Positions 21,199 to 32,666 of a stretch of DNA of 64,000 nt are shown piece by piece. Positions within the stretch are counted from its first letter, which is position 1. Every line of letters starts with the position of its first letter. Made by a program: the position numbers and the translations under genes. Below the pieces are notes generated by a model. The model was given only the letters and a program-made list of their open reading frames with translations, did not search any database and was not told the origin of the DNA. The stretch is from Rhizophagus irregularis (Eukaryota; Glomeromycota; Glomeromycetes; Glomerales; Glomeraceae): NCBI RefSeq assembly GCF_026210795.1, contig NC_089449.1, forward strand, positions 1,736,001-1,800,000, in the 5' to 3' direction.

Positions 21199-22019
21199 AC
21201 ATTATAATAAAACTTATTCTGTATTAAATAAATAAAAGAGTATCAACTAAATATATTGCTTTTAATAAAAATTTTGATTTCTTTATATTTGTATTTTTTT
21301 GCTTTTTTAGTTATTTTTTTTAGTTGTTTAAATCATATCTTTAATAATCAAAGTGCAGTGTGGCTATTAGTAAATTATAAAAACACTAGCTAATATTACA
21401 AATATCTGACTAACATTAAGTAATTTTAGTGATTTTCTTAAATCATATATTATTTAATTATATTACTGCTGAAATCACTAGTAACATCAGTGAAATAACA
21501 TCTACAGTAATTTTAATTTTGATTAAAATTAGCAAATCTATTTATAAAAATTACATTAAATATTTGGATAAAAAAAATTAAATATTAAAGACCTTTTAAT
21601 AAAAATTTCAAGTAATTTAGTTAAATTAATTAACTTATTTATGGAAAAAATGTAAATTTCAAATTTGTGATAATTTTTCTATTTATTGTATGTATATTGG
21701 CAATTAAATATTATATATCCAATAGTAAAAGATAAAATTTCAAGAAATTTTTATTTGAATTAATTTTTTTATAAAAAAATTTGATTTATTATTAAGAAAA
21801 AAAACTAAAATATTATAAAAATTATTTAAAAATATAGAAGTAAAATTAGAAAAATTTAAGTAATTTATTATAAAATTAAATTTTAATTTAAACAGTATTT
21901 TTAATATGAATAAAATACTAGTTTAATTTAATATAATAGATAATATAATTATTAACAATTAACAAAAATGATATAATAGAAAAATTATTTTACAGTAATT
22001 TTTAATATATTTAATTACA
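21199..22019. other. AT-rich DNA, nothing recognised
   Basis: No ORF of note, no clear inverted repeat and no coding remnant that I can defend. Confidence 0.5.
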
Positions 22020-22029
22020 TGGTAAAAAA

Positions 22030-22275
22030 ATGATTTATCACTATATATGCATACAGTGTATAAATGCTAAAATGTATACATGATAATACTACATGTCTGT
22101 ATCGTTAATATATATATATCAGTATATCAGTCATGATAGGTATACTATATATAAATACCCGATATGTGTATGATATGTGTATTATTTGTGTATGATTTTC
22201 TACATTTTGAGTACCTGATATATGTAAGATATGTGTAGGATATGTGTAGGATAGACCATTTTTTTACCAGTGTTA
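22030..22275. repeat. Second degenerate copy of the GATATGTG hairpin family
   Basis: Contains CCCGATATGTGTATGATATG, GTAAGATATGTGTAGGATAT and the end ACCAGTGTTAGTAAT, matching parts of the palindrome at 41181-41459, but the arms no longer pair well. Confidence 0.5.
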
Positions 22276-22369
22276 GTAATATACTTTTTCTTTTGATTTA
22301 TTTTTTAATTATATTAATTTAAAATTTAACAAGTTAATAAAAATGGAAATAATAATTTTACGCAGGTGT

Positions 22370-22495
22370 GTTACAATGCACCACTCCTTTTTGGAAATTA
22401 TTAAATAGTAAATTTGCTGATCATAACATGATCATAAATAATCAACAAATTTACTATTTAAAAATTTTCAAAAAGGAGATACAGCATGCGTTGAA
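22370..22495. repeat. Hairpin MITE related to 5269-5524
   Basis: The arms CTCCTTTTTGGAAATTATTA.. and (reverse complement of the right side) CTCCTTTTTGAAAATTTTTA.. continue through AAATAGTAAATTTG, enclosing a ~35-bp loop. The outer GCAGGTGTGTTACAATGCAC resembles the ends of the element at 5269-5524. Confidence 0.65.
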
Positions 22496-22499
22496 TTTT

Positions 22500-24254
22500 A
22501 AACTCAATAAAAATATGTATTTATAGATAATATCAAATATCTTTTAATTTGTATTTTTAAATAAAAATAATCTTTTTATAGTCCAAAAAGTATTGTTTAT
22601 TAATTTTAGAAAAATGGATAAATGATATCAAATTTAATGAAAAATTATGTTGATTTTTTATTTAAACTTCATATATTTGAAAATTTGTCAAAAAATTAAA
22701 AAATTCTACTATAATGATATATGATTTATTTTGTGATTATTTAAAAAAAAATGTGAAATTAAATTTAAAACTATAACTTTTATTTAGCTATTATTTTAGT
22801 AAGATTAACTAGTATATACCAGTCTATACATATGGGTGTAATTTTTTCAGATAATTCAGCATTAAAGTAATGTAATAGTAAAATATATTATACTAAATTT
22901 TTGTTTAAAACATGATGTAATATCAAATTAGTATAATGTACCATAATATTTTAGCAGAAATTTTTTAATATATATTCTATAAGTATGTATATTCTACCAG
23001 AGTTTAGAAGTTATATATTTACATATGATAATATAGTGCAAAATCTCTATACTCAACTACTTATATATAGTAACAATTAATTGATTAAATTTCTAAAAAA
23101 AAATTTTTTTATATTAAAATAAAAAATTTAACTGATAATTTTTATAGATATGACCATTAACTTTAAAAATTATCAGTTATTTTTTTTTTTAAATTAAATT
23201 TTGGCTAAGTTTTAGCTGTTTAAAAATCTGTAATTTAAATATATTGATTAAATTTAGTAAAATTAAAATTAACCTAAATTTTTGTATTACAGATTTTTTT
23301 AGCCACATTTAATGTACAGAATTTTTTTTTTTAATATACTAAGAAAAAAAAAGTTCTAAAACTGCAAAAAAAGATTTAATAAATAAGATTGTTTAAATAT
23401 AAATCAATTTAATATTATAAATGATAATTATATACTATCAAGTGAATATTTAGAAGACAGTTCAGATGAATTTATAAATGAAAGAATTTAAAAACTAAGT
23501 AATTTTACTTTAATTTGGTTAAAAAATGCATATAATAAAATACAAATCTTATTATTATATATTTGATTCATTAGTTTATAATAAAATACAATGAATAAAT
23601 ATATTATATAAATTTTATATCATATAACTTATAAAATCCTAATTTCTAATTAGTTAATATATATATCACATAATGCTTATATAATCTGAAAACTTGAGAC
23701 TTTTTTATTTTATAAATTAATTTCTTTTAATAAATAAAGTTTAATTTTTTTTATAAAATTAAAATTCAATCATAGAATTAAATTTTATTTAAAATTTTTT
23801 TAAGTTTCTATTATAGAGATTCTACATCATATTAAATTTAACTCTAGCTAATGTAAATATTAATATTATATATATGATATATTAAAGATACTTATTTTAG
23901 CATGACTTAATTCAGAACTCTGCTTACTATTAAAATAAGTCACCTTATGGTCTAAAATAAGATTTACATATAAAACTTTATAAAGATTCTACTATAAAAG
24001 AAAATTTTATATTATATTATTATGATTATTTTTCTTTTTAGTTAATTAACCAATAGAATTTAAGCAAATCCTAAGGTAAGGTTTCATATAAAAGTGAAAT
24101 TTTTACTGGTAATATATCTTAATAGTAGGTGGGATTCTCTTGAACCTAATTCACCCCTATATATACTGCCAGTTACTTGATGTATCAATAAATAAGCTCT
24201 TTAAAGATAATATGTAAAAAAAATAGTATAAATAAATATACTGATTTAATAGTA
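22500..24254. other. AT-rich intergenic DNA
   Basis: Poly-A/T runs and no coding signal. Nothing beyond short local repeats is seen. Confidence 0.5.
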
Positions 24255-25631
24255 CAGTCAACTCCCTCTATAGTCACTCCCGTTATAGTCACATTCTACT
24301 ATATAGTCACACCAGTTGAATGTTCAAAACACTTTATTATTAAAATCTATCCTATATAGTCACAATCTATCTATAGTCACTATCACACCTATCCTCAAAA
24401 ATCTTATATTAAAAAGAACCGTTTATAATCACAGTTATATAAAAAATATATTAAATAACTTGGCATCTAATAATCGTACAAAGTTGTATCATAGCTTGTT
24501 AGAATCGTCTCACTGAGACGAATCGAATGGTGGTAGTTTTATCCTTTTCAGATCACTGGCTGACGAGTTATTCAACAAAATGTTAAACATCGGCATTATA
24601 ATATTTCTTGATTTACGTTTACTGCGCCATTTAACATTTTGCTAGATTTCTCAGTACCTAGTGATTGTAAAAAGACGATTTATAGCTCGTTGGAATCGCC
24701 TCATCGAGACGAATCGAATGGTGGTAAGCTCATCTCTCTGTGATCAATATCGACGGAGTTATTACTTAAAAACCATTTAATATTTTTTAATTTCGGAAAT
24801 TGATCTAGTGATTGGATTTCGATGTATCTTATACCATTAGATTCGTCTCATCAAGACGAATCGAATGGTAGTAAGATCGTCTTTCTAGGATCAATATTGA
24901 CAGAGTTATTACACAAAAACCATTAATATTTTTTTAATTTCGGAAATTAATCTAGTGATTGGATTTCGACGTATTTTATACCATTAGAACCGTCTCATCA
25001 AGACGAATCGAATGGCGGTAAGATCATCTCTCTACGATTAATATTGGCGAAGTTACGATACAATAAAGTTTTAAGTATAATTCTGGCTAAAATTATGTTA
25101 ATTTTTGGCCGGAATTATGTTATACAAATATAAGAAATTTTTTATATAGTCACATCTCTTTATAATCACCAAATATGGACTGTCCCAAATGTGTGACTAG
25201 GGATGGGAAAGTAACGGTTAATTATAAATTTGGTTAATTAACTGGTTAATTAACGGTTAATTAACGGTTAATTAACTTATAGTTAACTAATATATTAATT
25301 TTTTATAAATAATAAAATAAAACAATGAAATTTATTTATTTATTAAAATGATTATAATAAATCTTATATATTTTATTTATTCTTCATCATCTAAACTTAT
25401 TACATTTGATTCAAATTCAAGTATAGTACTATTATCACTATCACAGACTATACCATTTTTTACCAATAATTATCAAATTATAATTAAAATCACATGACTT
25501 AAATTCTGCATTTTTATTGGTTGATTTAAAGTAACGGTTAATTAACCATTTTAAACTAATTATAAAGTAACTTGTAATTAACGGTTAATTAACGCCCATC
25601 CCTATCGTGCGACTATAAAGAGAGTTGACTG
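24255..25631 (+). mobile_element. Non-autonomous TA-flanked DNA element, copy C, with a MITE inside
   Basis: Same termini as copies A and B, TA flanks included. Four palindromic motifs (near 24505, 24694, 24840 and 24988; spacing ~189, 146, 148 bp) are well preserved. The target TAGTTTTATCCTTTTC is uninterrupted near 24533. A hAT-type MITE (25198-25604) interrupts the right terminal inverted repeat. Confidence 0.85.
25198..25604. mobile_element. hAT-type MITE with TTAACGG repeats
   Basis: Termini TAGGGATGGG and CCCATCCCTA. Near both ends GGTTAATTAACGGTTAATTA-type repeats occur. The flanks TGTGTGAC (25190-25197) and CGTGCGAC (25606-25613) look like a target duplication in which two T/C differences and one extra base have arisen. 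No ORF. Confidence 0.8.
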
Positions 25632-25892
25632 TAGATGGTAATATAAAAAAAGCAAAAATTAGTAATATTGGTAGATAGATAAAGCATTTATGAAATGCAA
25701 TTTCAAATCAAATTATCTTTAATTCTTTAAAAATGTACTATTTCAAATATATTAAATAGTTAAAAAATATATATAGCCTGATAATTCTATATGTTTGTAT
25801 AAATACATAATTTGTAATCCTAATAATTAATTACAATTATATAAATAATTACATTATGTATACATGCTGCCTAAGTAACTTCACTTACTAAG

Positions 25893-26616
25893 CAGGGTTG
25901 GGAAAATATGGTGTATGAGGTAAAATTTCAGTACAGTACAGTACAGTTAGTACATTGTACTTAAAATTTTAAATACCATATATTTAATAAAGTTACTTCA
26001 AATGCTAATTCTGTCAATATTGATTCATTTATGATAAAATAAATACTATTAAATTCCTCTCATTGAGATGAATCTAATGAGCTTAATTTTATTGAAATCT
26101 AATCACTGGACTAGGGATTGGAACCGGTTAATGTTAACCGGTTAATTAACCGGTTAAGACGGTTAACCGGTTAAAGGATTTTGAAAATCGGTTAACCGGT
26201 TAAAACTATATTTATCATAATCCTAGTCAGATTTATATAATGCGGCCCAGAGATATGTAAATTGCGGCCACGTGTTCCTAAACTTGAAGTTTTAATGCCG
26301 AATTTTTTTCTATTTATTTATAATAATTTTAGTGATATATAGTCTTCCTATAACTAAATATGCAAGTAAAATCAAAAATTGGTACAATTTGCAGTAAAAA
26401 AAGTTTTTAAAATATTTTTAATATTAACCGGTTATTACCCGGTTAAGACCCTTGGTTAACCGGTTTTTAACCGGTTAAGGTTTTTTTGGATGGTTCCAAT
26501 CCCTACACTGGACCACTTAAAACCAGGGTATATATGATTAAAAATACCTCTGTAATTTATATAAAAAAAATGTACTTGTACTAAAAAAACTCAGTACAGT
26601 ACATTTCCCAACCCTG
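25893..26616. mobile_element. hAT-type MITE with CAGGGTTGGG termini, hosting a second MITE
   Basis: Termini CAGGGTTGGGAAA and TTTCCCAACCCTG, flanked by CTTACTAAG on both sides (8-9 bp; one base is ambiguous with the terminus). AGTACAGTACAGTAC-type repeats lie near both ends. The interior contains the MITE 26112-26505 and a degenerate palindrome TCCTCTCATTGAGATGAATC resembling the motif of element copies A-D. Confidence 0.82.
26112..26505. mobile_element. hAT-type MITE with CCGGTTAA repeats
   Basis: Termini TAGGGATTGGAACC and GGTTCCAATCCCTA are perfectly inverted, and CACTGGAC is duplicated on both sides (26104-26111 and 26506-26513). Many AACCGGTTAA units crowd the subterminal regions, the expected arrangement of transposase-binding sites. 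No ORF. Confidence 0.9.
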
Positions 26617-27200
26617 CTTACTAAGTATAAAAAATAATTTCATTTAACTAAAATAATAAAATTTCATTTTAAAATTAATAAATAAAAAATTTAAAAGTTA
26701 TAAAAAACAAATATCATATTTTAAAATCTTATAAAAATTTAAACATATAGGTATTTGAAAAAAAAGTTTTAATTTAAAAAGTTTATTATTTAACCAGAGA
26801 TATCAGAAATGAAAATAAATTATATAATTCTTAAAGTAATGCCAAATCAAATTTTCTTTTAGCTCAGCTTTATGTTCTTCACATGTTCTTTTCTGCCTTG
26901 GGTAAGATTTGCAAAATGACATTCTTTTTTTCGTAATTATAAAAGAGAATGGGAGAACCCCTTGGGTCAATTTATATCAATCCTTAGAAAGTGCATGATC
27001 TTAACCAAGATCTGGGTTAAAGACTAATCTGGAAAATTTGGCAAGTGATACATGAAATGTATAGCGCCTTCAACCAATTTTACTAGGCGATCATATATGC
27101 AGATTATTTAGCATAAAAAATAAAGTATAAGTTATACATTGCGCCTTTAGCTAAATGATATTAATCTTCAATAGTCTATAATTAATATATTTCTCAGTTA
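26617..27200. other. Intergenic DNA
   Basis: AT-rich. A short stretch at 26880-27110 is less AT-biased but has stops in all frames, and I see no recognisable gene. Confidence 0.45.
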
Positions 27201-28058
27201 TTAAATGAATGTGATTTTTGTACCATCTTTCAATCTTAATGCGGGTTGATTAAGATGGTCTATAGATGGTAATAAGTTATTTTGTTTAACATACCAAGAT
27301 GAGATAAATATTTTACTTGTAATCCCTTGCTCTGAGCGCCTTTGGCTAGGACTTGATGATTGATAAGAAGTTGGTAAAATTGTTTCTTGTCTAGTAGGTG
27401 AAATATAAGCTGGCTCGAAATTTGGAGCATTTGGCATAGTATCTTTTGCTTTAGATTGTGCATAATTTTTATAGCTAGCCGTAAAATTTCCATCAATATC
27501 ATATGATACCGATGCCAATTTATCCTTTTCTGAATGTGGAGTAGATTGGGATAAAAGCTCTAGCTGAAGACGATTAATTTTAGCCTCTTCTTGTAATATG
27601 TATTGTTTATATTGCCAGATCTGAAATTCCCTTGTATCAATAGATTTGAGAATTTCATTTCTTCTTGCATGTTCATTTGAAATAGTATTTCCAGAAATAC
27701 ATCTCTTCAAGTGGTTATCTCCATAGCGATCCTCAAAAAGACTATTTGCAGGTGTGAAAACTAAGGAGTTACATACACTGCAATATATATAATTGGTTGG
27801 ACGATTATGAATCCTATCATCTACATATAGCTTTCCATACATTGTAATATATCCATTCTTAGAAAGGATTCTTGGGTTCTCTTCTAGTATTTTCCTAAAT
27901 GGATCACAAATACGAGAGCACCACATTTCTGGTGTTTCATGATCATGTCTTTCTGCTAAAGGCAATATTGCAACAATAATTCTTATATATTCTTCAGAGC
28001 CTCCAACACTATTGTGTGCATGAATTAACTTGGAATAGGCTTTACTATCTAAATCCAT
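27201..28058 (-). CDS. Hypothetical protein with a CX2C..HX3C zinc-binding-like motif
   Basis: An intronless 285-residue ORF from ATG 28056-28058. Residues 88-120 contain NYIYCSVCNSLVF and DNHLKRC, giving Cys93-X2-Cys96-X19-His116-X3-Cys120, a plausible zinc site. Residues ~135-172 (IDTREFQIWQYKQYILQEEA onward) look helical and may form a coiled coil. The C-terminal ~110 residues are rich in Ser, Pro, Thr and Gln and probably disordered. No signal peptide or membrane segment is seen. I do not recognise the family. The even composition and length argue for a real gene, but a domesticated mobile-element protein cannot be excluded. Confidence 0.65.
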   Translation of the reverse strand: MDLDSKAYSKLIHAHNSVGGSEEYIRIIVAILPLAERHDHETPEMWCSRICDPFRKILEENPRILSKNGYITMYGKLYVDDRIHNRPTNYIYCSVCNSLVFTPANSLFEDRYGDNHLKRCISGNTISNEHARRNEILKSIDTREFQIWQYKQYILQEEAKINRLQLELLSQSTPHSEKDKLASVSYDIDGNFTASYKNYAQSKAKDTMPNAPNFEPAYISPTRQETILPTSYQSSSPSQRRSEQGITSKIFISSWYVKQNNLLPSIDHLNQPALRLKDGTKITFI

Positions 28059-28320
28059 ATTAGCGTTTTAGTAGATTATAACAGAATATAACGATTTTAT
28101 TGATTTATAGTTTATAGCCGATTTTGACTGATTTAGAGATATTATACTCTAATAAATATCAGATTCATTTTTATAAGCAACTTTATCGATTTGTAGCCGA
28201 TTTGAGAGACTACACACTACTAAACTCAAATTCATTTTTATTCGATTATAGGGATTTATATAGGGTCATATCCCTTCGGATTTTATATTTACATGCATAT
28301 GCACAGCGCTTTCGGCTAAA

Positions 28321-28685
28321 TCAGTTTGGCATAATGTACTGTATCCCTATAAAAAATTTTTCATAAAAATGATCACGTTCCTGTGTTTCTTCGGAATAAA
28401 AACTAGAAAATTGATCATTCATCGGAGTTTTTTCCGGAATTTTTTTCATAGGGTATATCGTATCACATGTATCACCTAGCTCCACTGCCAGTTCCTCGAT
28501 AGTTCTAGGAGTGTTCCAGGAGCTGGCGAGTTTCCATAAATCACGAGATGATCGGCCAATCAGATCCGATCTTTCTTGATTATCATTTCATTGATCAAAA
28601 TGTGCAAAAATATATGGGTTAGTACGCACTTGACATTCATATAACAAACACGGAAATTTCCACATAAATCTTACTTTTCCGACAT
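28321..28685 (-). CDS. Possible small two-exon gene, unknown function
   Basis: Minus-strand translation of 28321-28570 gives a clean coding-like stretch (SDLIGRSSRDLWKLASSWN, then TIEELAVELGDTCDTIY, then FSSFYSEETQERDHFYEKFF) ending at TGA 28321-28323. An upstream ATG at 28683-28685 (ATG TCG GAA AA) is followed by a GTAAGA donor, and an AAAG acceptor near 28575 would join it in frame to this exon. The product would be ~85 residues, acidic, with a helical LWKLASSW segment. The splice model is my inference; it could equally be the last exon of a larger or decayed gene. Confidence 0.4.
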
Positions 28686-28896
28686 GTTTCAGTGTTCACT
28701 ACAAGGTTGCAAAGATAAATGGCAAAAAATCACCAAAATAATACAATGCATTTGTCTGACAATATTATAATACCGTGAATATTGCTAATATTTTTATTAT
28801 TATACGTACAGCGCACATACATCAATATTATAAGTAATTACATTAACATAAAAGCACAATACTGTTAATTTCAAGTCAACATTTGAATTTGTGTGA

Positions 28897-31800
28897 TTAA
28901 ACTCTAACTATCGGTACACGAATTTTTTTAGGTGACGAATTCGACTTTCGACAATACAAGTGACCAGAGGATGACAATGGTTTAGATGAATTCATAGTTA
29001 CAATGGTGGATCTTATCCTTTCCTACATAATAAAAATAATTAGTGATTAAACTGCAAAGCAACTTGTTTGAACTATAAAGTAAGACCCTTACCAATAAAG
29101 AATAAAATGTAGAAATTACAGTAAGTATGTTTAGGAAATTCGCGTTTTCCGTTGGCAACAAGATTTTTGATAATTGATTATAACGGTATAAACCGTCAAA
29201 AGTTAAATCCATGCTAAATATCTTGATTTCGTTTCCTATTGGATTTAAATCTAATTAGCTCGGCATTAAAACATCATAAAGTTACAATAGTGATCGATAA
29301 CTTACCATGAATCAATACTCCATATGTTTCCAGACCGTCAACATAACCATAACTATTAATAATAAGGTCTAACGACCCTTTTGTGAATTCCGCCAACTTT
29401 ACAATACCTTTGTTTATGGAAGTTGAATTACTCGGAGGTTTGATCTCGCCGAATAAAAATTCCATATTTACGTCATCTATCTTCGAGAGTACACGAAAAT
29501 CGGGCTTCCTCCCGTGATTATTCCCATTTAGTATTCGTCTTTCTTTCGAACTTTCGGACTCTCCATTTGCCCTTTGTTCCGATGACAAAAAATATGAGCA
29601 TAGGTTGATATACTGTATAGTGTATTGTAATAATTTTACATGGAACTTACCAGATCAATGAAAAATCATCTTTGCTAAAAATTTCTTCGAGAATTCTATG
29701 ACATTATCGGTGCACGAAGGTATCCTCGTCCAGTTTTTTATCCTCATCGAAACTCACTGAAGACAGATATGTAAAACTGAAAAGCAACATACATACAGTA
29801 AATATCAACAACGTACAAAGATGTTCTCAATAATTAGAACTTACAAATTTTTCGTGACTTCTTGCGCACAATCGAAGATGGATTTATCCTCATCTGTTGA
29901 TAATGTACTCCATTTGACCCAATTTTCATGCCATTTTATGTCCAATAACTGTTTGTCGTTTAAAAACTAATCACAAATTATAACAAATTAATAATTTTGC
30001 CGATCATTTGTTAGAATTGATGAAAAACTTACCATATTATATTCAATTATTATTAACTGCACAACAGATGGCAACATCTTTGGAACTAAGGGTCTTGGCC
30101 GAATTTTATTCCATACTTTTTCGGAACATGTTACGAATTCTGGTTTGACTTCATTACAATACATTATAGACGACAGACACCTGCAGACATATACAAAAAT
30201 TAGATATTGAAACTGATTTGTTTGCGTAACAAACACTTACAGTATCCGATCTATATCTTTTGCGTACGAAAAAGTTTGATTGGTTTCTAATAGGTTTATC
30301 GATGTCAATTGAAATTCACGGAAATCAAGAGAAATGTTGTGACCATCTGCCACCCACTATAGGCAAGAAAAGATTATTACTATATCGGGAAAAGTGACTA
30401 TAAATTCATGATACTTCTCGATATTTACGTCATTTGTAGAAGCATCATTTATATAAATACGGTTTATGGCATGTTGCCATGATAGAATTGTCTTAAACTA
30501 TAATTAGAAATCGAATTAATTAATAAAAGGATTATATTAAGGACGTTTTATGAATAAAGATTCTTTACTTAATAATTGACAATACTGATTAATAATAACC
30601 TTATTATTGTTCCTTGATCCCTCTTCATAATTTGTGATGAAAGGATTTTCAACTTCGTCTTCATGAATCCCTGTATCCGACACGTCATGGCCGTTTGACT
30701 TTAAAGAGCAATGCAGATTAGAAACGAACTTATCACATCATATGAAAAACAAAACGAAGAAACATTACTGGAGAGGGAGTTGATGCTTCGGCGTCAAAAG
30801 AATTATCTACACTTTTATAGGATGGAGGGGGAGAACGACCGCGAAGGTTGGGGGCAGGTGTGATGATCGATGGAGCTTCTTCGGCTGGTCGTTTTTTGGA
30901 ATTTTCTTTTTTTGGATCTTCTGATGCTAACTTTAATGGACAGAACAAAATTAGAAATCTTTAATCTCGAGCTATGAATCTTGTTAAAGATACTCACAGC
31001 AGAGTGATTTTCGCCTTCCAGAAAGTCTGTATTATTTAGACGTCTCATATACTTCTCTCTTACAACTTGATCCTGTTGGAAAACTGAATTTGCAACCCCC
31101 GTGGTATGTTCTTCCTGTAACATCAGAAAGGTAGTGAATATGTTTAGTGTTTCTATAAGCCGTATGCTTTGACATAACAGCATCAAATGCTTCATTCCAT
31201 ACCATCAAAGCAGTTCGTTCGTGTATCGTTGCAACTTTCCGTTTTTGCGATGAAATAGCACCTTCCCAAAAATCTTTAACTAACTGTGATTTCTTTTCAT
31301 TCTATTAAGTAGTATGATGGCATTAGTAACAGCTAAAAGAAAACAGTACTCTTTGGGAAGTGGCATAAGACTAGAGTCAGGACAGAACCACCACGAGCCG
31401 TAGATCATCACATCCCGATCGTAATCAGGAAGTGTGGGTGGTTGAACGCAGATCGTAATCCCATCCAAAGAACTATCGTCCCTCAGACCTGTCCACTAAC
31501 AACCAGAAACAAAAATCACAGACAAGACGGAACCACCACGAGCCGTAGATCATCACATTCCGACCGTAGTCAGAAAGTGCGGGTGGTTGAATGCAGATCG
31601 TAATCCCATCAAAGGACTATTCCTTCAGACCCATCCATTATCAAACCAAAAGAAGAAATTACTTAACCTGAAATGTAGCAAGCGCACTTCCAGCCAGGTT
31701 TGCTATAGTTTCGTTTACTTGTTTCCTTTTCAATATGTTCGAGAGGTTGCGAATATATCGGGCGTGTTCTTCTTTCTTGTCAAACTGGAAATCACTCTGT

Positions 31801-31990
31801 TGTTGGCGGTAAAAAAGGAAGCTTAACAAAGACCAGCTGTGGTCAGAAGTGAAGTATGCGGGATCGAATACTTGGACTTCTAACAAGAAAGAAAAAAATT
31901 TTGTAACCAAGACAGAAATCTAAAAACAAATGTCCGAGAAGAGATACCTTCGTGTTCGGATTTTTCAAAGATAGGTGCGATTGTCAGCAT
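28897..31990 (-). CDS. Multi-exon lineage-specific protein, probably damaged by an internal stop
   Basis: Exons can be joined from ATG 31988-31990 to TAA 28897-28899, with ~13 pieces. Successive exons encode MLTIAPIFEKSEHE, VQVFDPAYFTSDHSWSLLSF, WTGLRDDSSLDGITICVQPP, LVKDFWEGAISSQKRKV, VREKYMRRLNNTDFLEGENH, a Lys/Pro-rich linker, then FKTILSWQHAINRIYINDAS, KVWNKIRPRPLVPKMLPSVV, WHENWVKWSTLSTDEDKSIF. The C-terminal module follows: EEIFSKDDFSLIWANGESES, GRKPDFRVL, MEFLFGEIKPP, DGLETYGVLIHG and IKIFSMDLTFDGLYRYNQLS. The C-terminal module is a pattern I associate with a large mycorrhizal-fungus family; its function is unknown to me. A TAA (29704-29706) interrupts FVHR-CHRILEEIF in frame. A GTGAGT..ATAG pair could splice around it, but would remove conserved residues. 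The exon near 31310-31330 is not resolved. Confidence 0.65.
31522..31640 (-). pseudogene. Decayed tandem duplicate of the WTGLRDD exon
   Basis: This stretch repeats 31379-31500 with ~85-90% identity by eye, including CCACGAGCCGTAGATCATCA and GATCGTAATCCCATC. Translated, it reads WMGLKE, then a TAG stop, then SFDGITICIQPPALSDYGRN, parallel to the functional exon. The stop and the lack of a clear acceptor indicate a dead exon copy inside an intron. Confidence 0.7.
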
Positions 31991-32666
31991 GGTTTCTCTT
32001 AGTTAACTCAGGTAATAATTCTTGTGAGAAAAAGAAAGAGATTTGATCTGATGGAATGGCGTAATCTTATCCCTGTCATTATCCACTTTAGGAAATACGA
32101 CCGTATGTGTTACGCAAAAGTGGTAAATCTTACCACACCACCTCGCGTAGTACAGGTGATGATTTTGTCACATGGTCACGTGATGGTGGCGGCGCGTTGT
32201 TTATATTTATCTCAGCGACTTAGAAAATTTTTTGTGGTCTGATCTCTATTTGTCACCAGCATAAAATGTCACTCCCCTTATGCAGTGTAACCAGCACTAT
32301 TAATATTCGTTGCACGTGTGGATCCTAAGCCATTTAGTGCTAGTCCCAGCATCTTTGCTCTCTCACATTAAGTTTAACGCTTAATTTTTTATTATATGGG
32401 CAAATGATAACTGATAAGCGAACACAAAATTTATTAGTACTGTATTCAAATAAAACACACACATTTAAAAAATTCGAAGTGAAATCTTTATTATATTTTT
32501 TTCATAAAATAATATATGAGAAATGGCCGGCCGGATAAGTAAAAATGAAAGTAAAAAATAATAGAGTAGCAGGATGTTTCAAGGGAGGAATAAAGCATAA
32601 ATGCCTGCCGAGCCCCAACCCATATAATGGCAGTTCCTTCCCCACTACTCCACATTATTATTAAAA
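31991..32666. other. Intergenic DNA upstream of the multi-exon gene
   Basis: No gene recognised. It includes a locally GC-richer patch (CACGTGATGGTGGCGGCGCG near 32179) and GGCCGGCCGG at 32525-32534. Any promoter of the minus-strand gene would lie in its left part, but no element is identifiable. Confidence 0.45.

Noticed and set aside
24500-25025. Regularly spaced palindromic repeats resembling a CRISPR-like array
   Set aside because: Spacing is ~146-189 bp, the sequence between units is itself repeated, and the setting is a eukaryotic DNA transposon.
25205-25280. TTAACGG-type repeats as a telomeric or interstitial telomere tract
   Set aside because: They lie inside a MITE with inverted termini and a target duplication, recur near its other end, and do not match TTAGGG.
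29704-29706. Programmed stop-codon readthrough or a reassigned TAA
   Set aside because: Other genes here terminate normally at TAA (WDR5-like, kinesin, multi-exon gene), so the code is standard; a mutation or assembly error is simpler.
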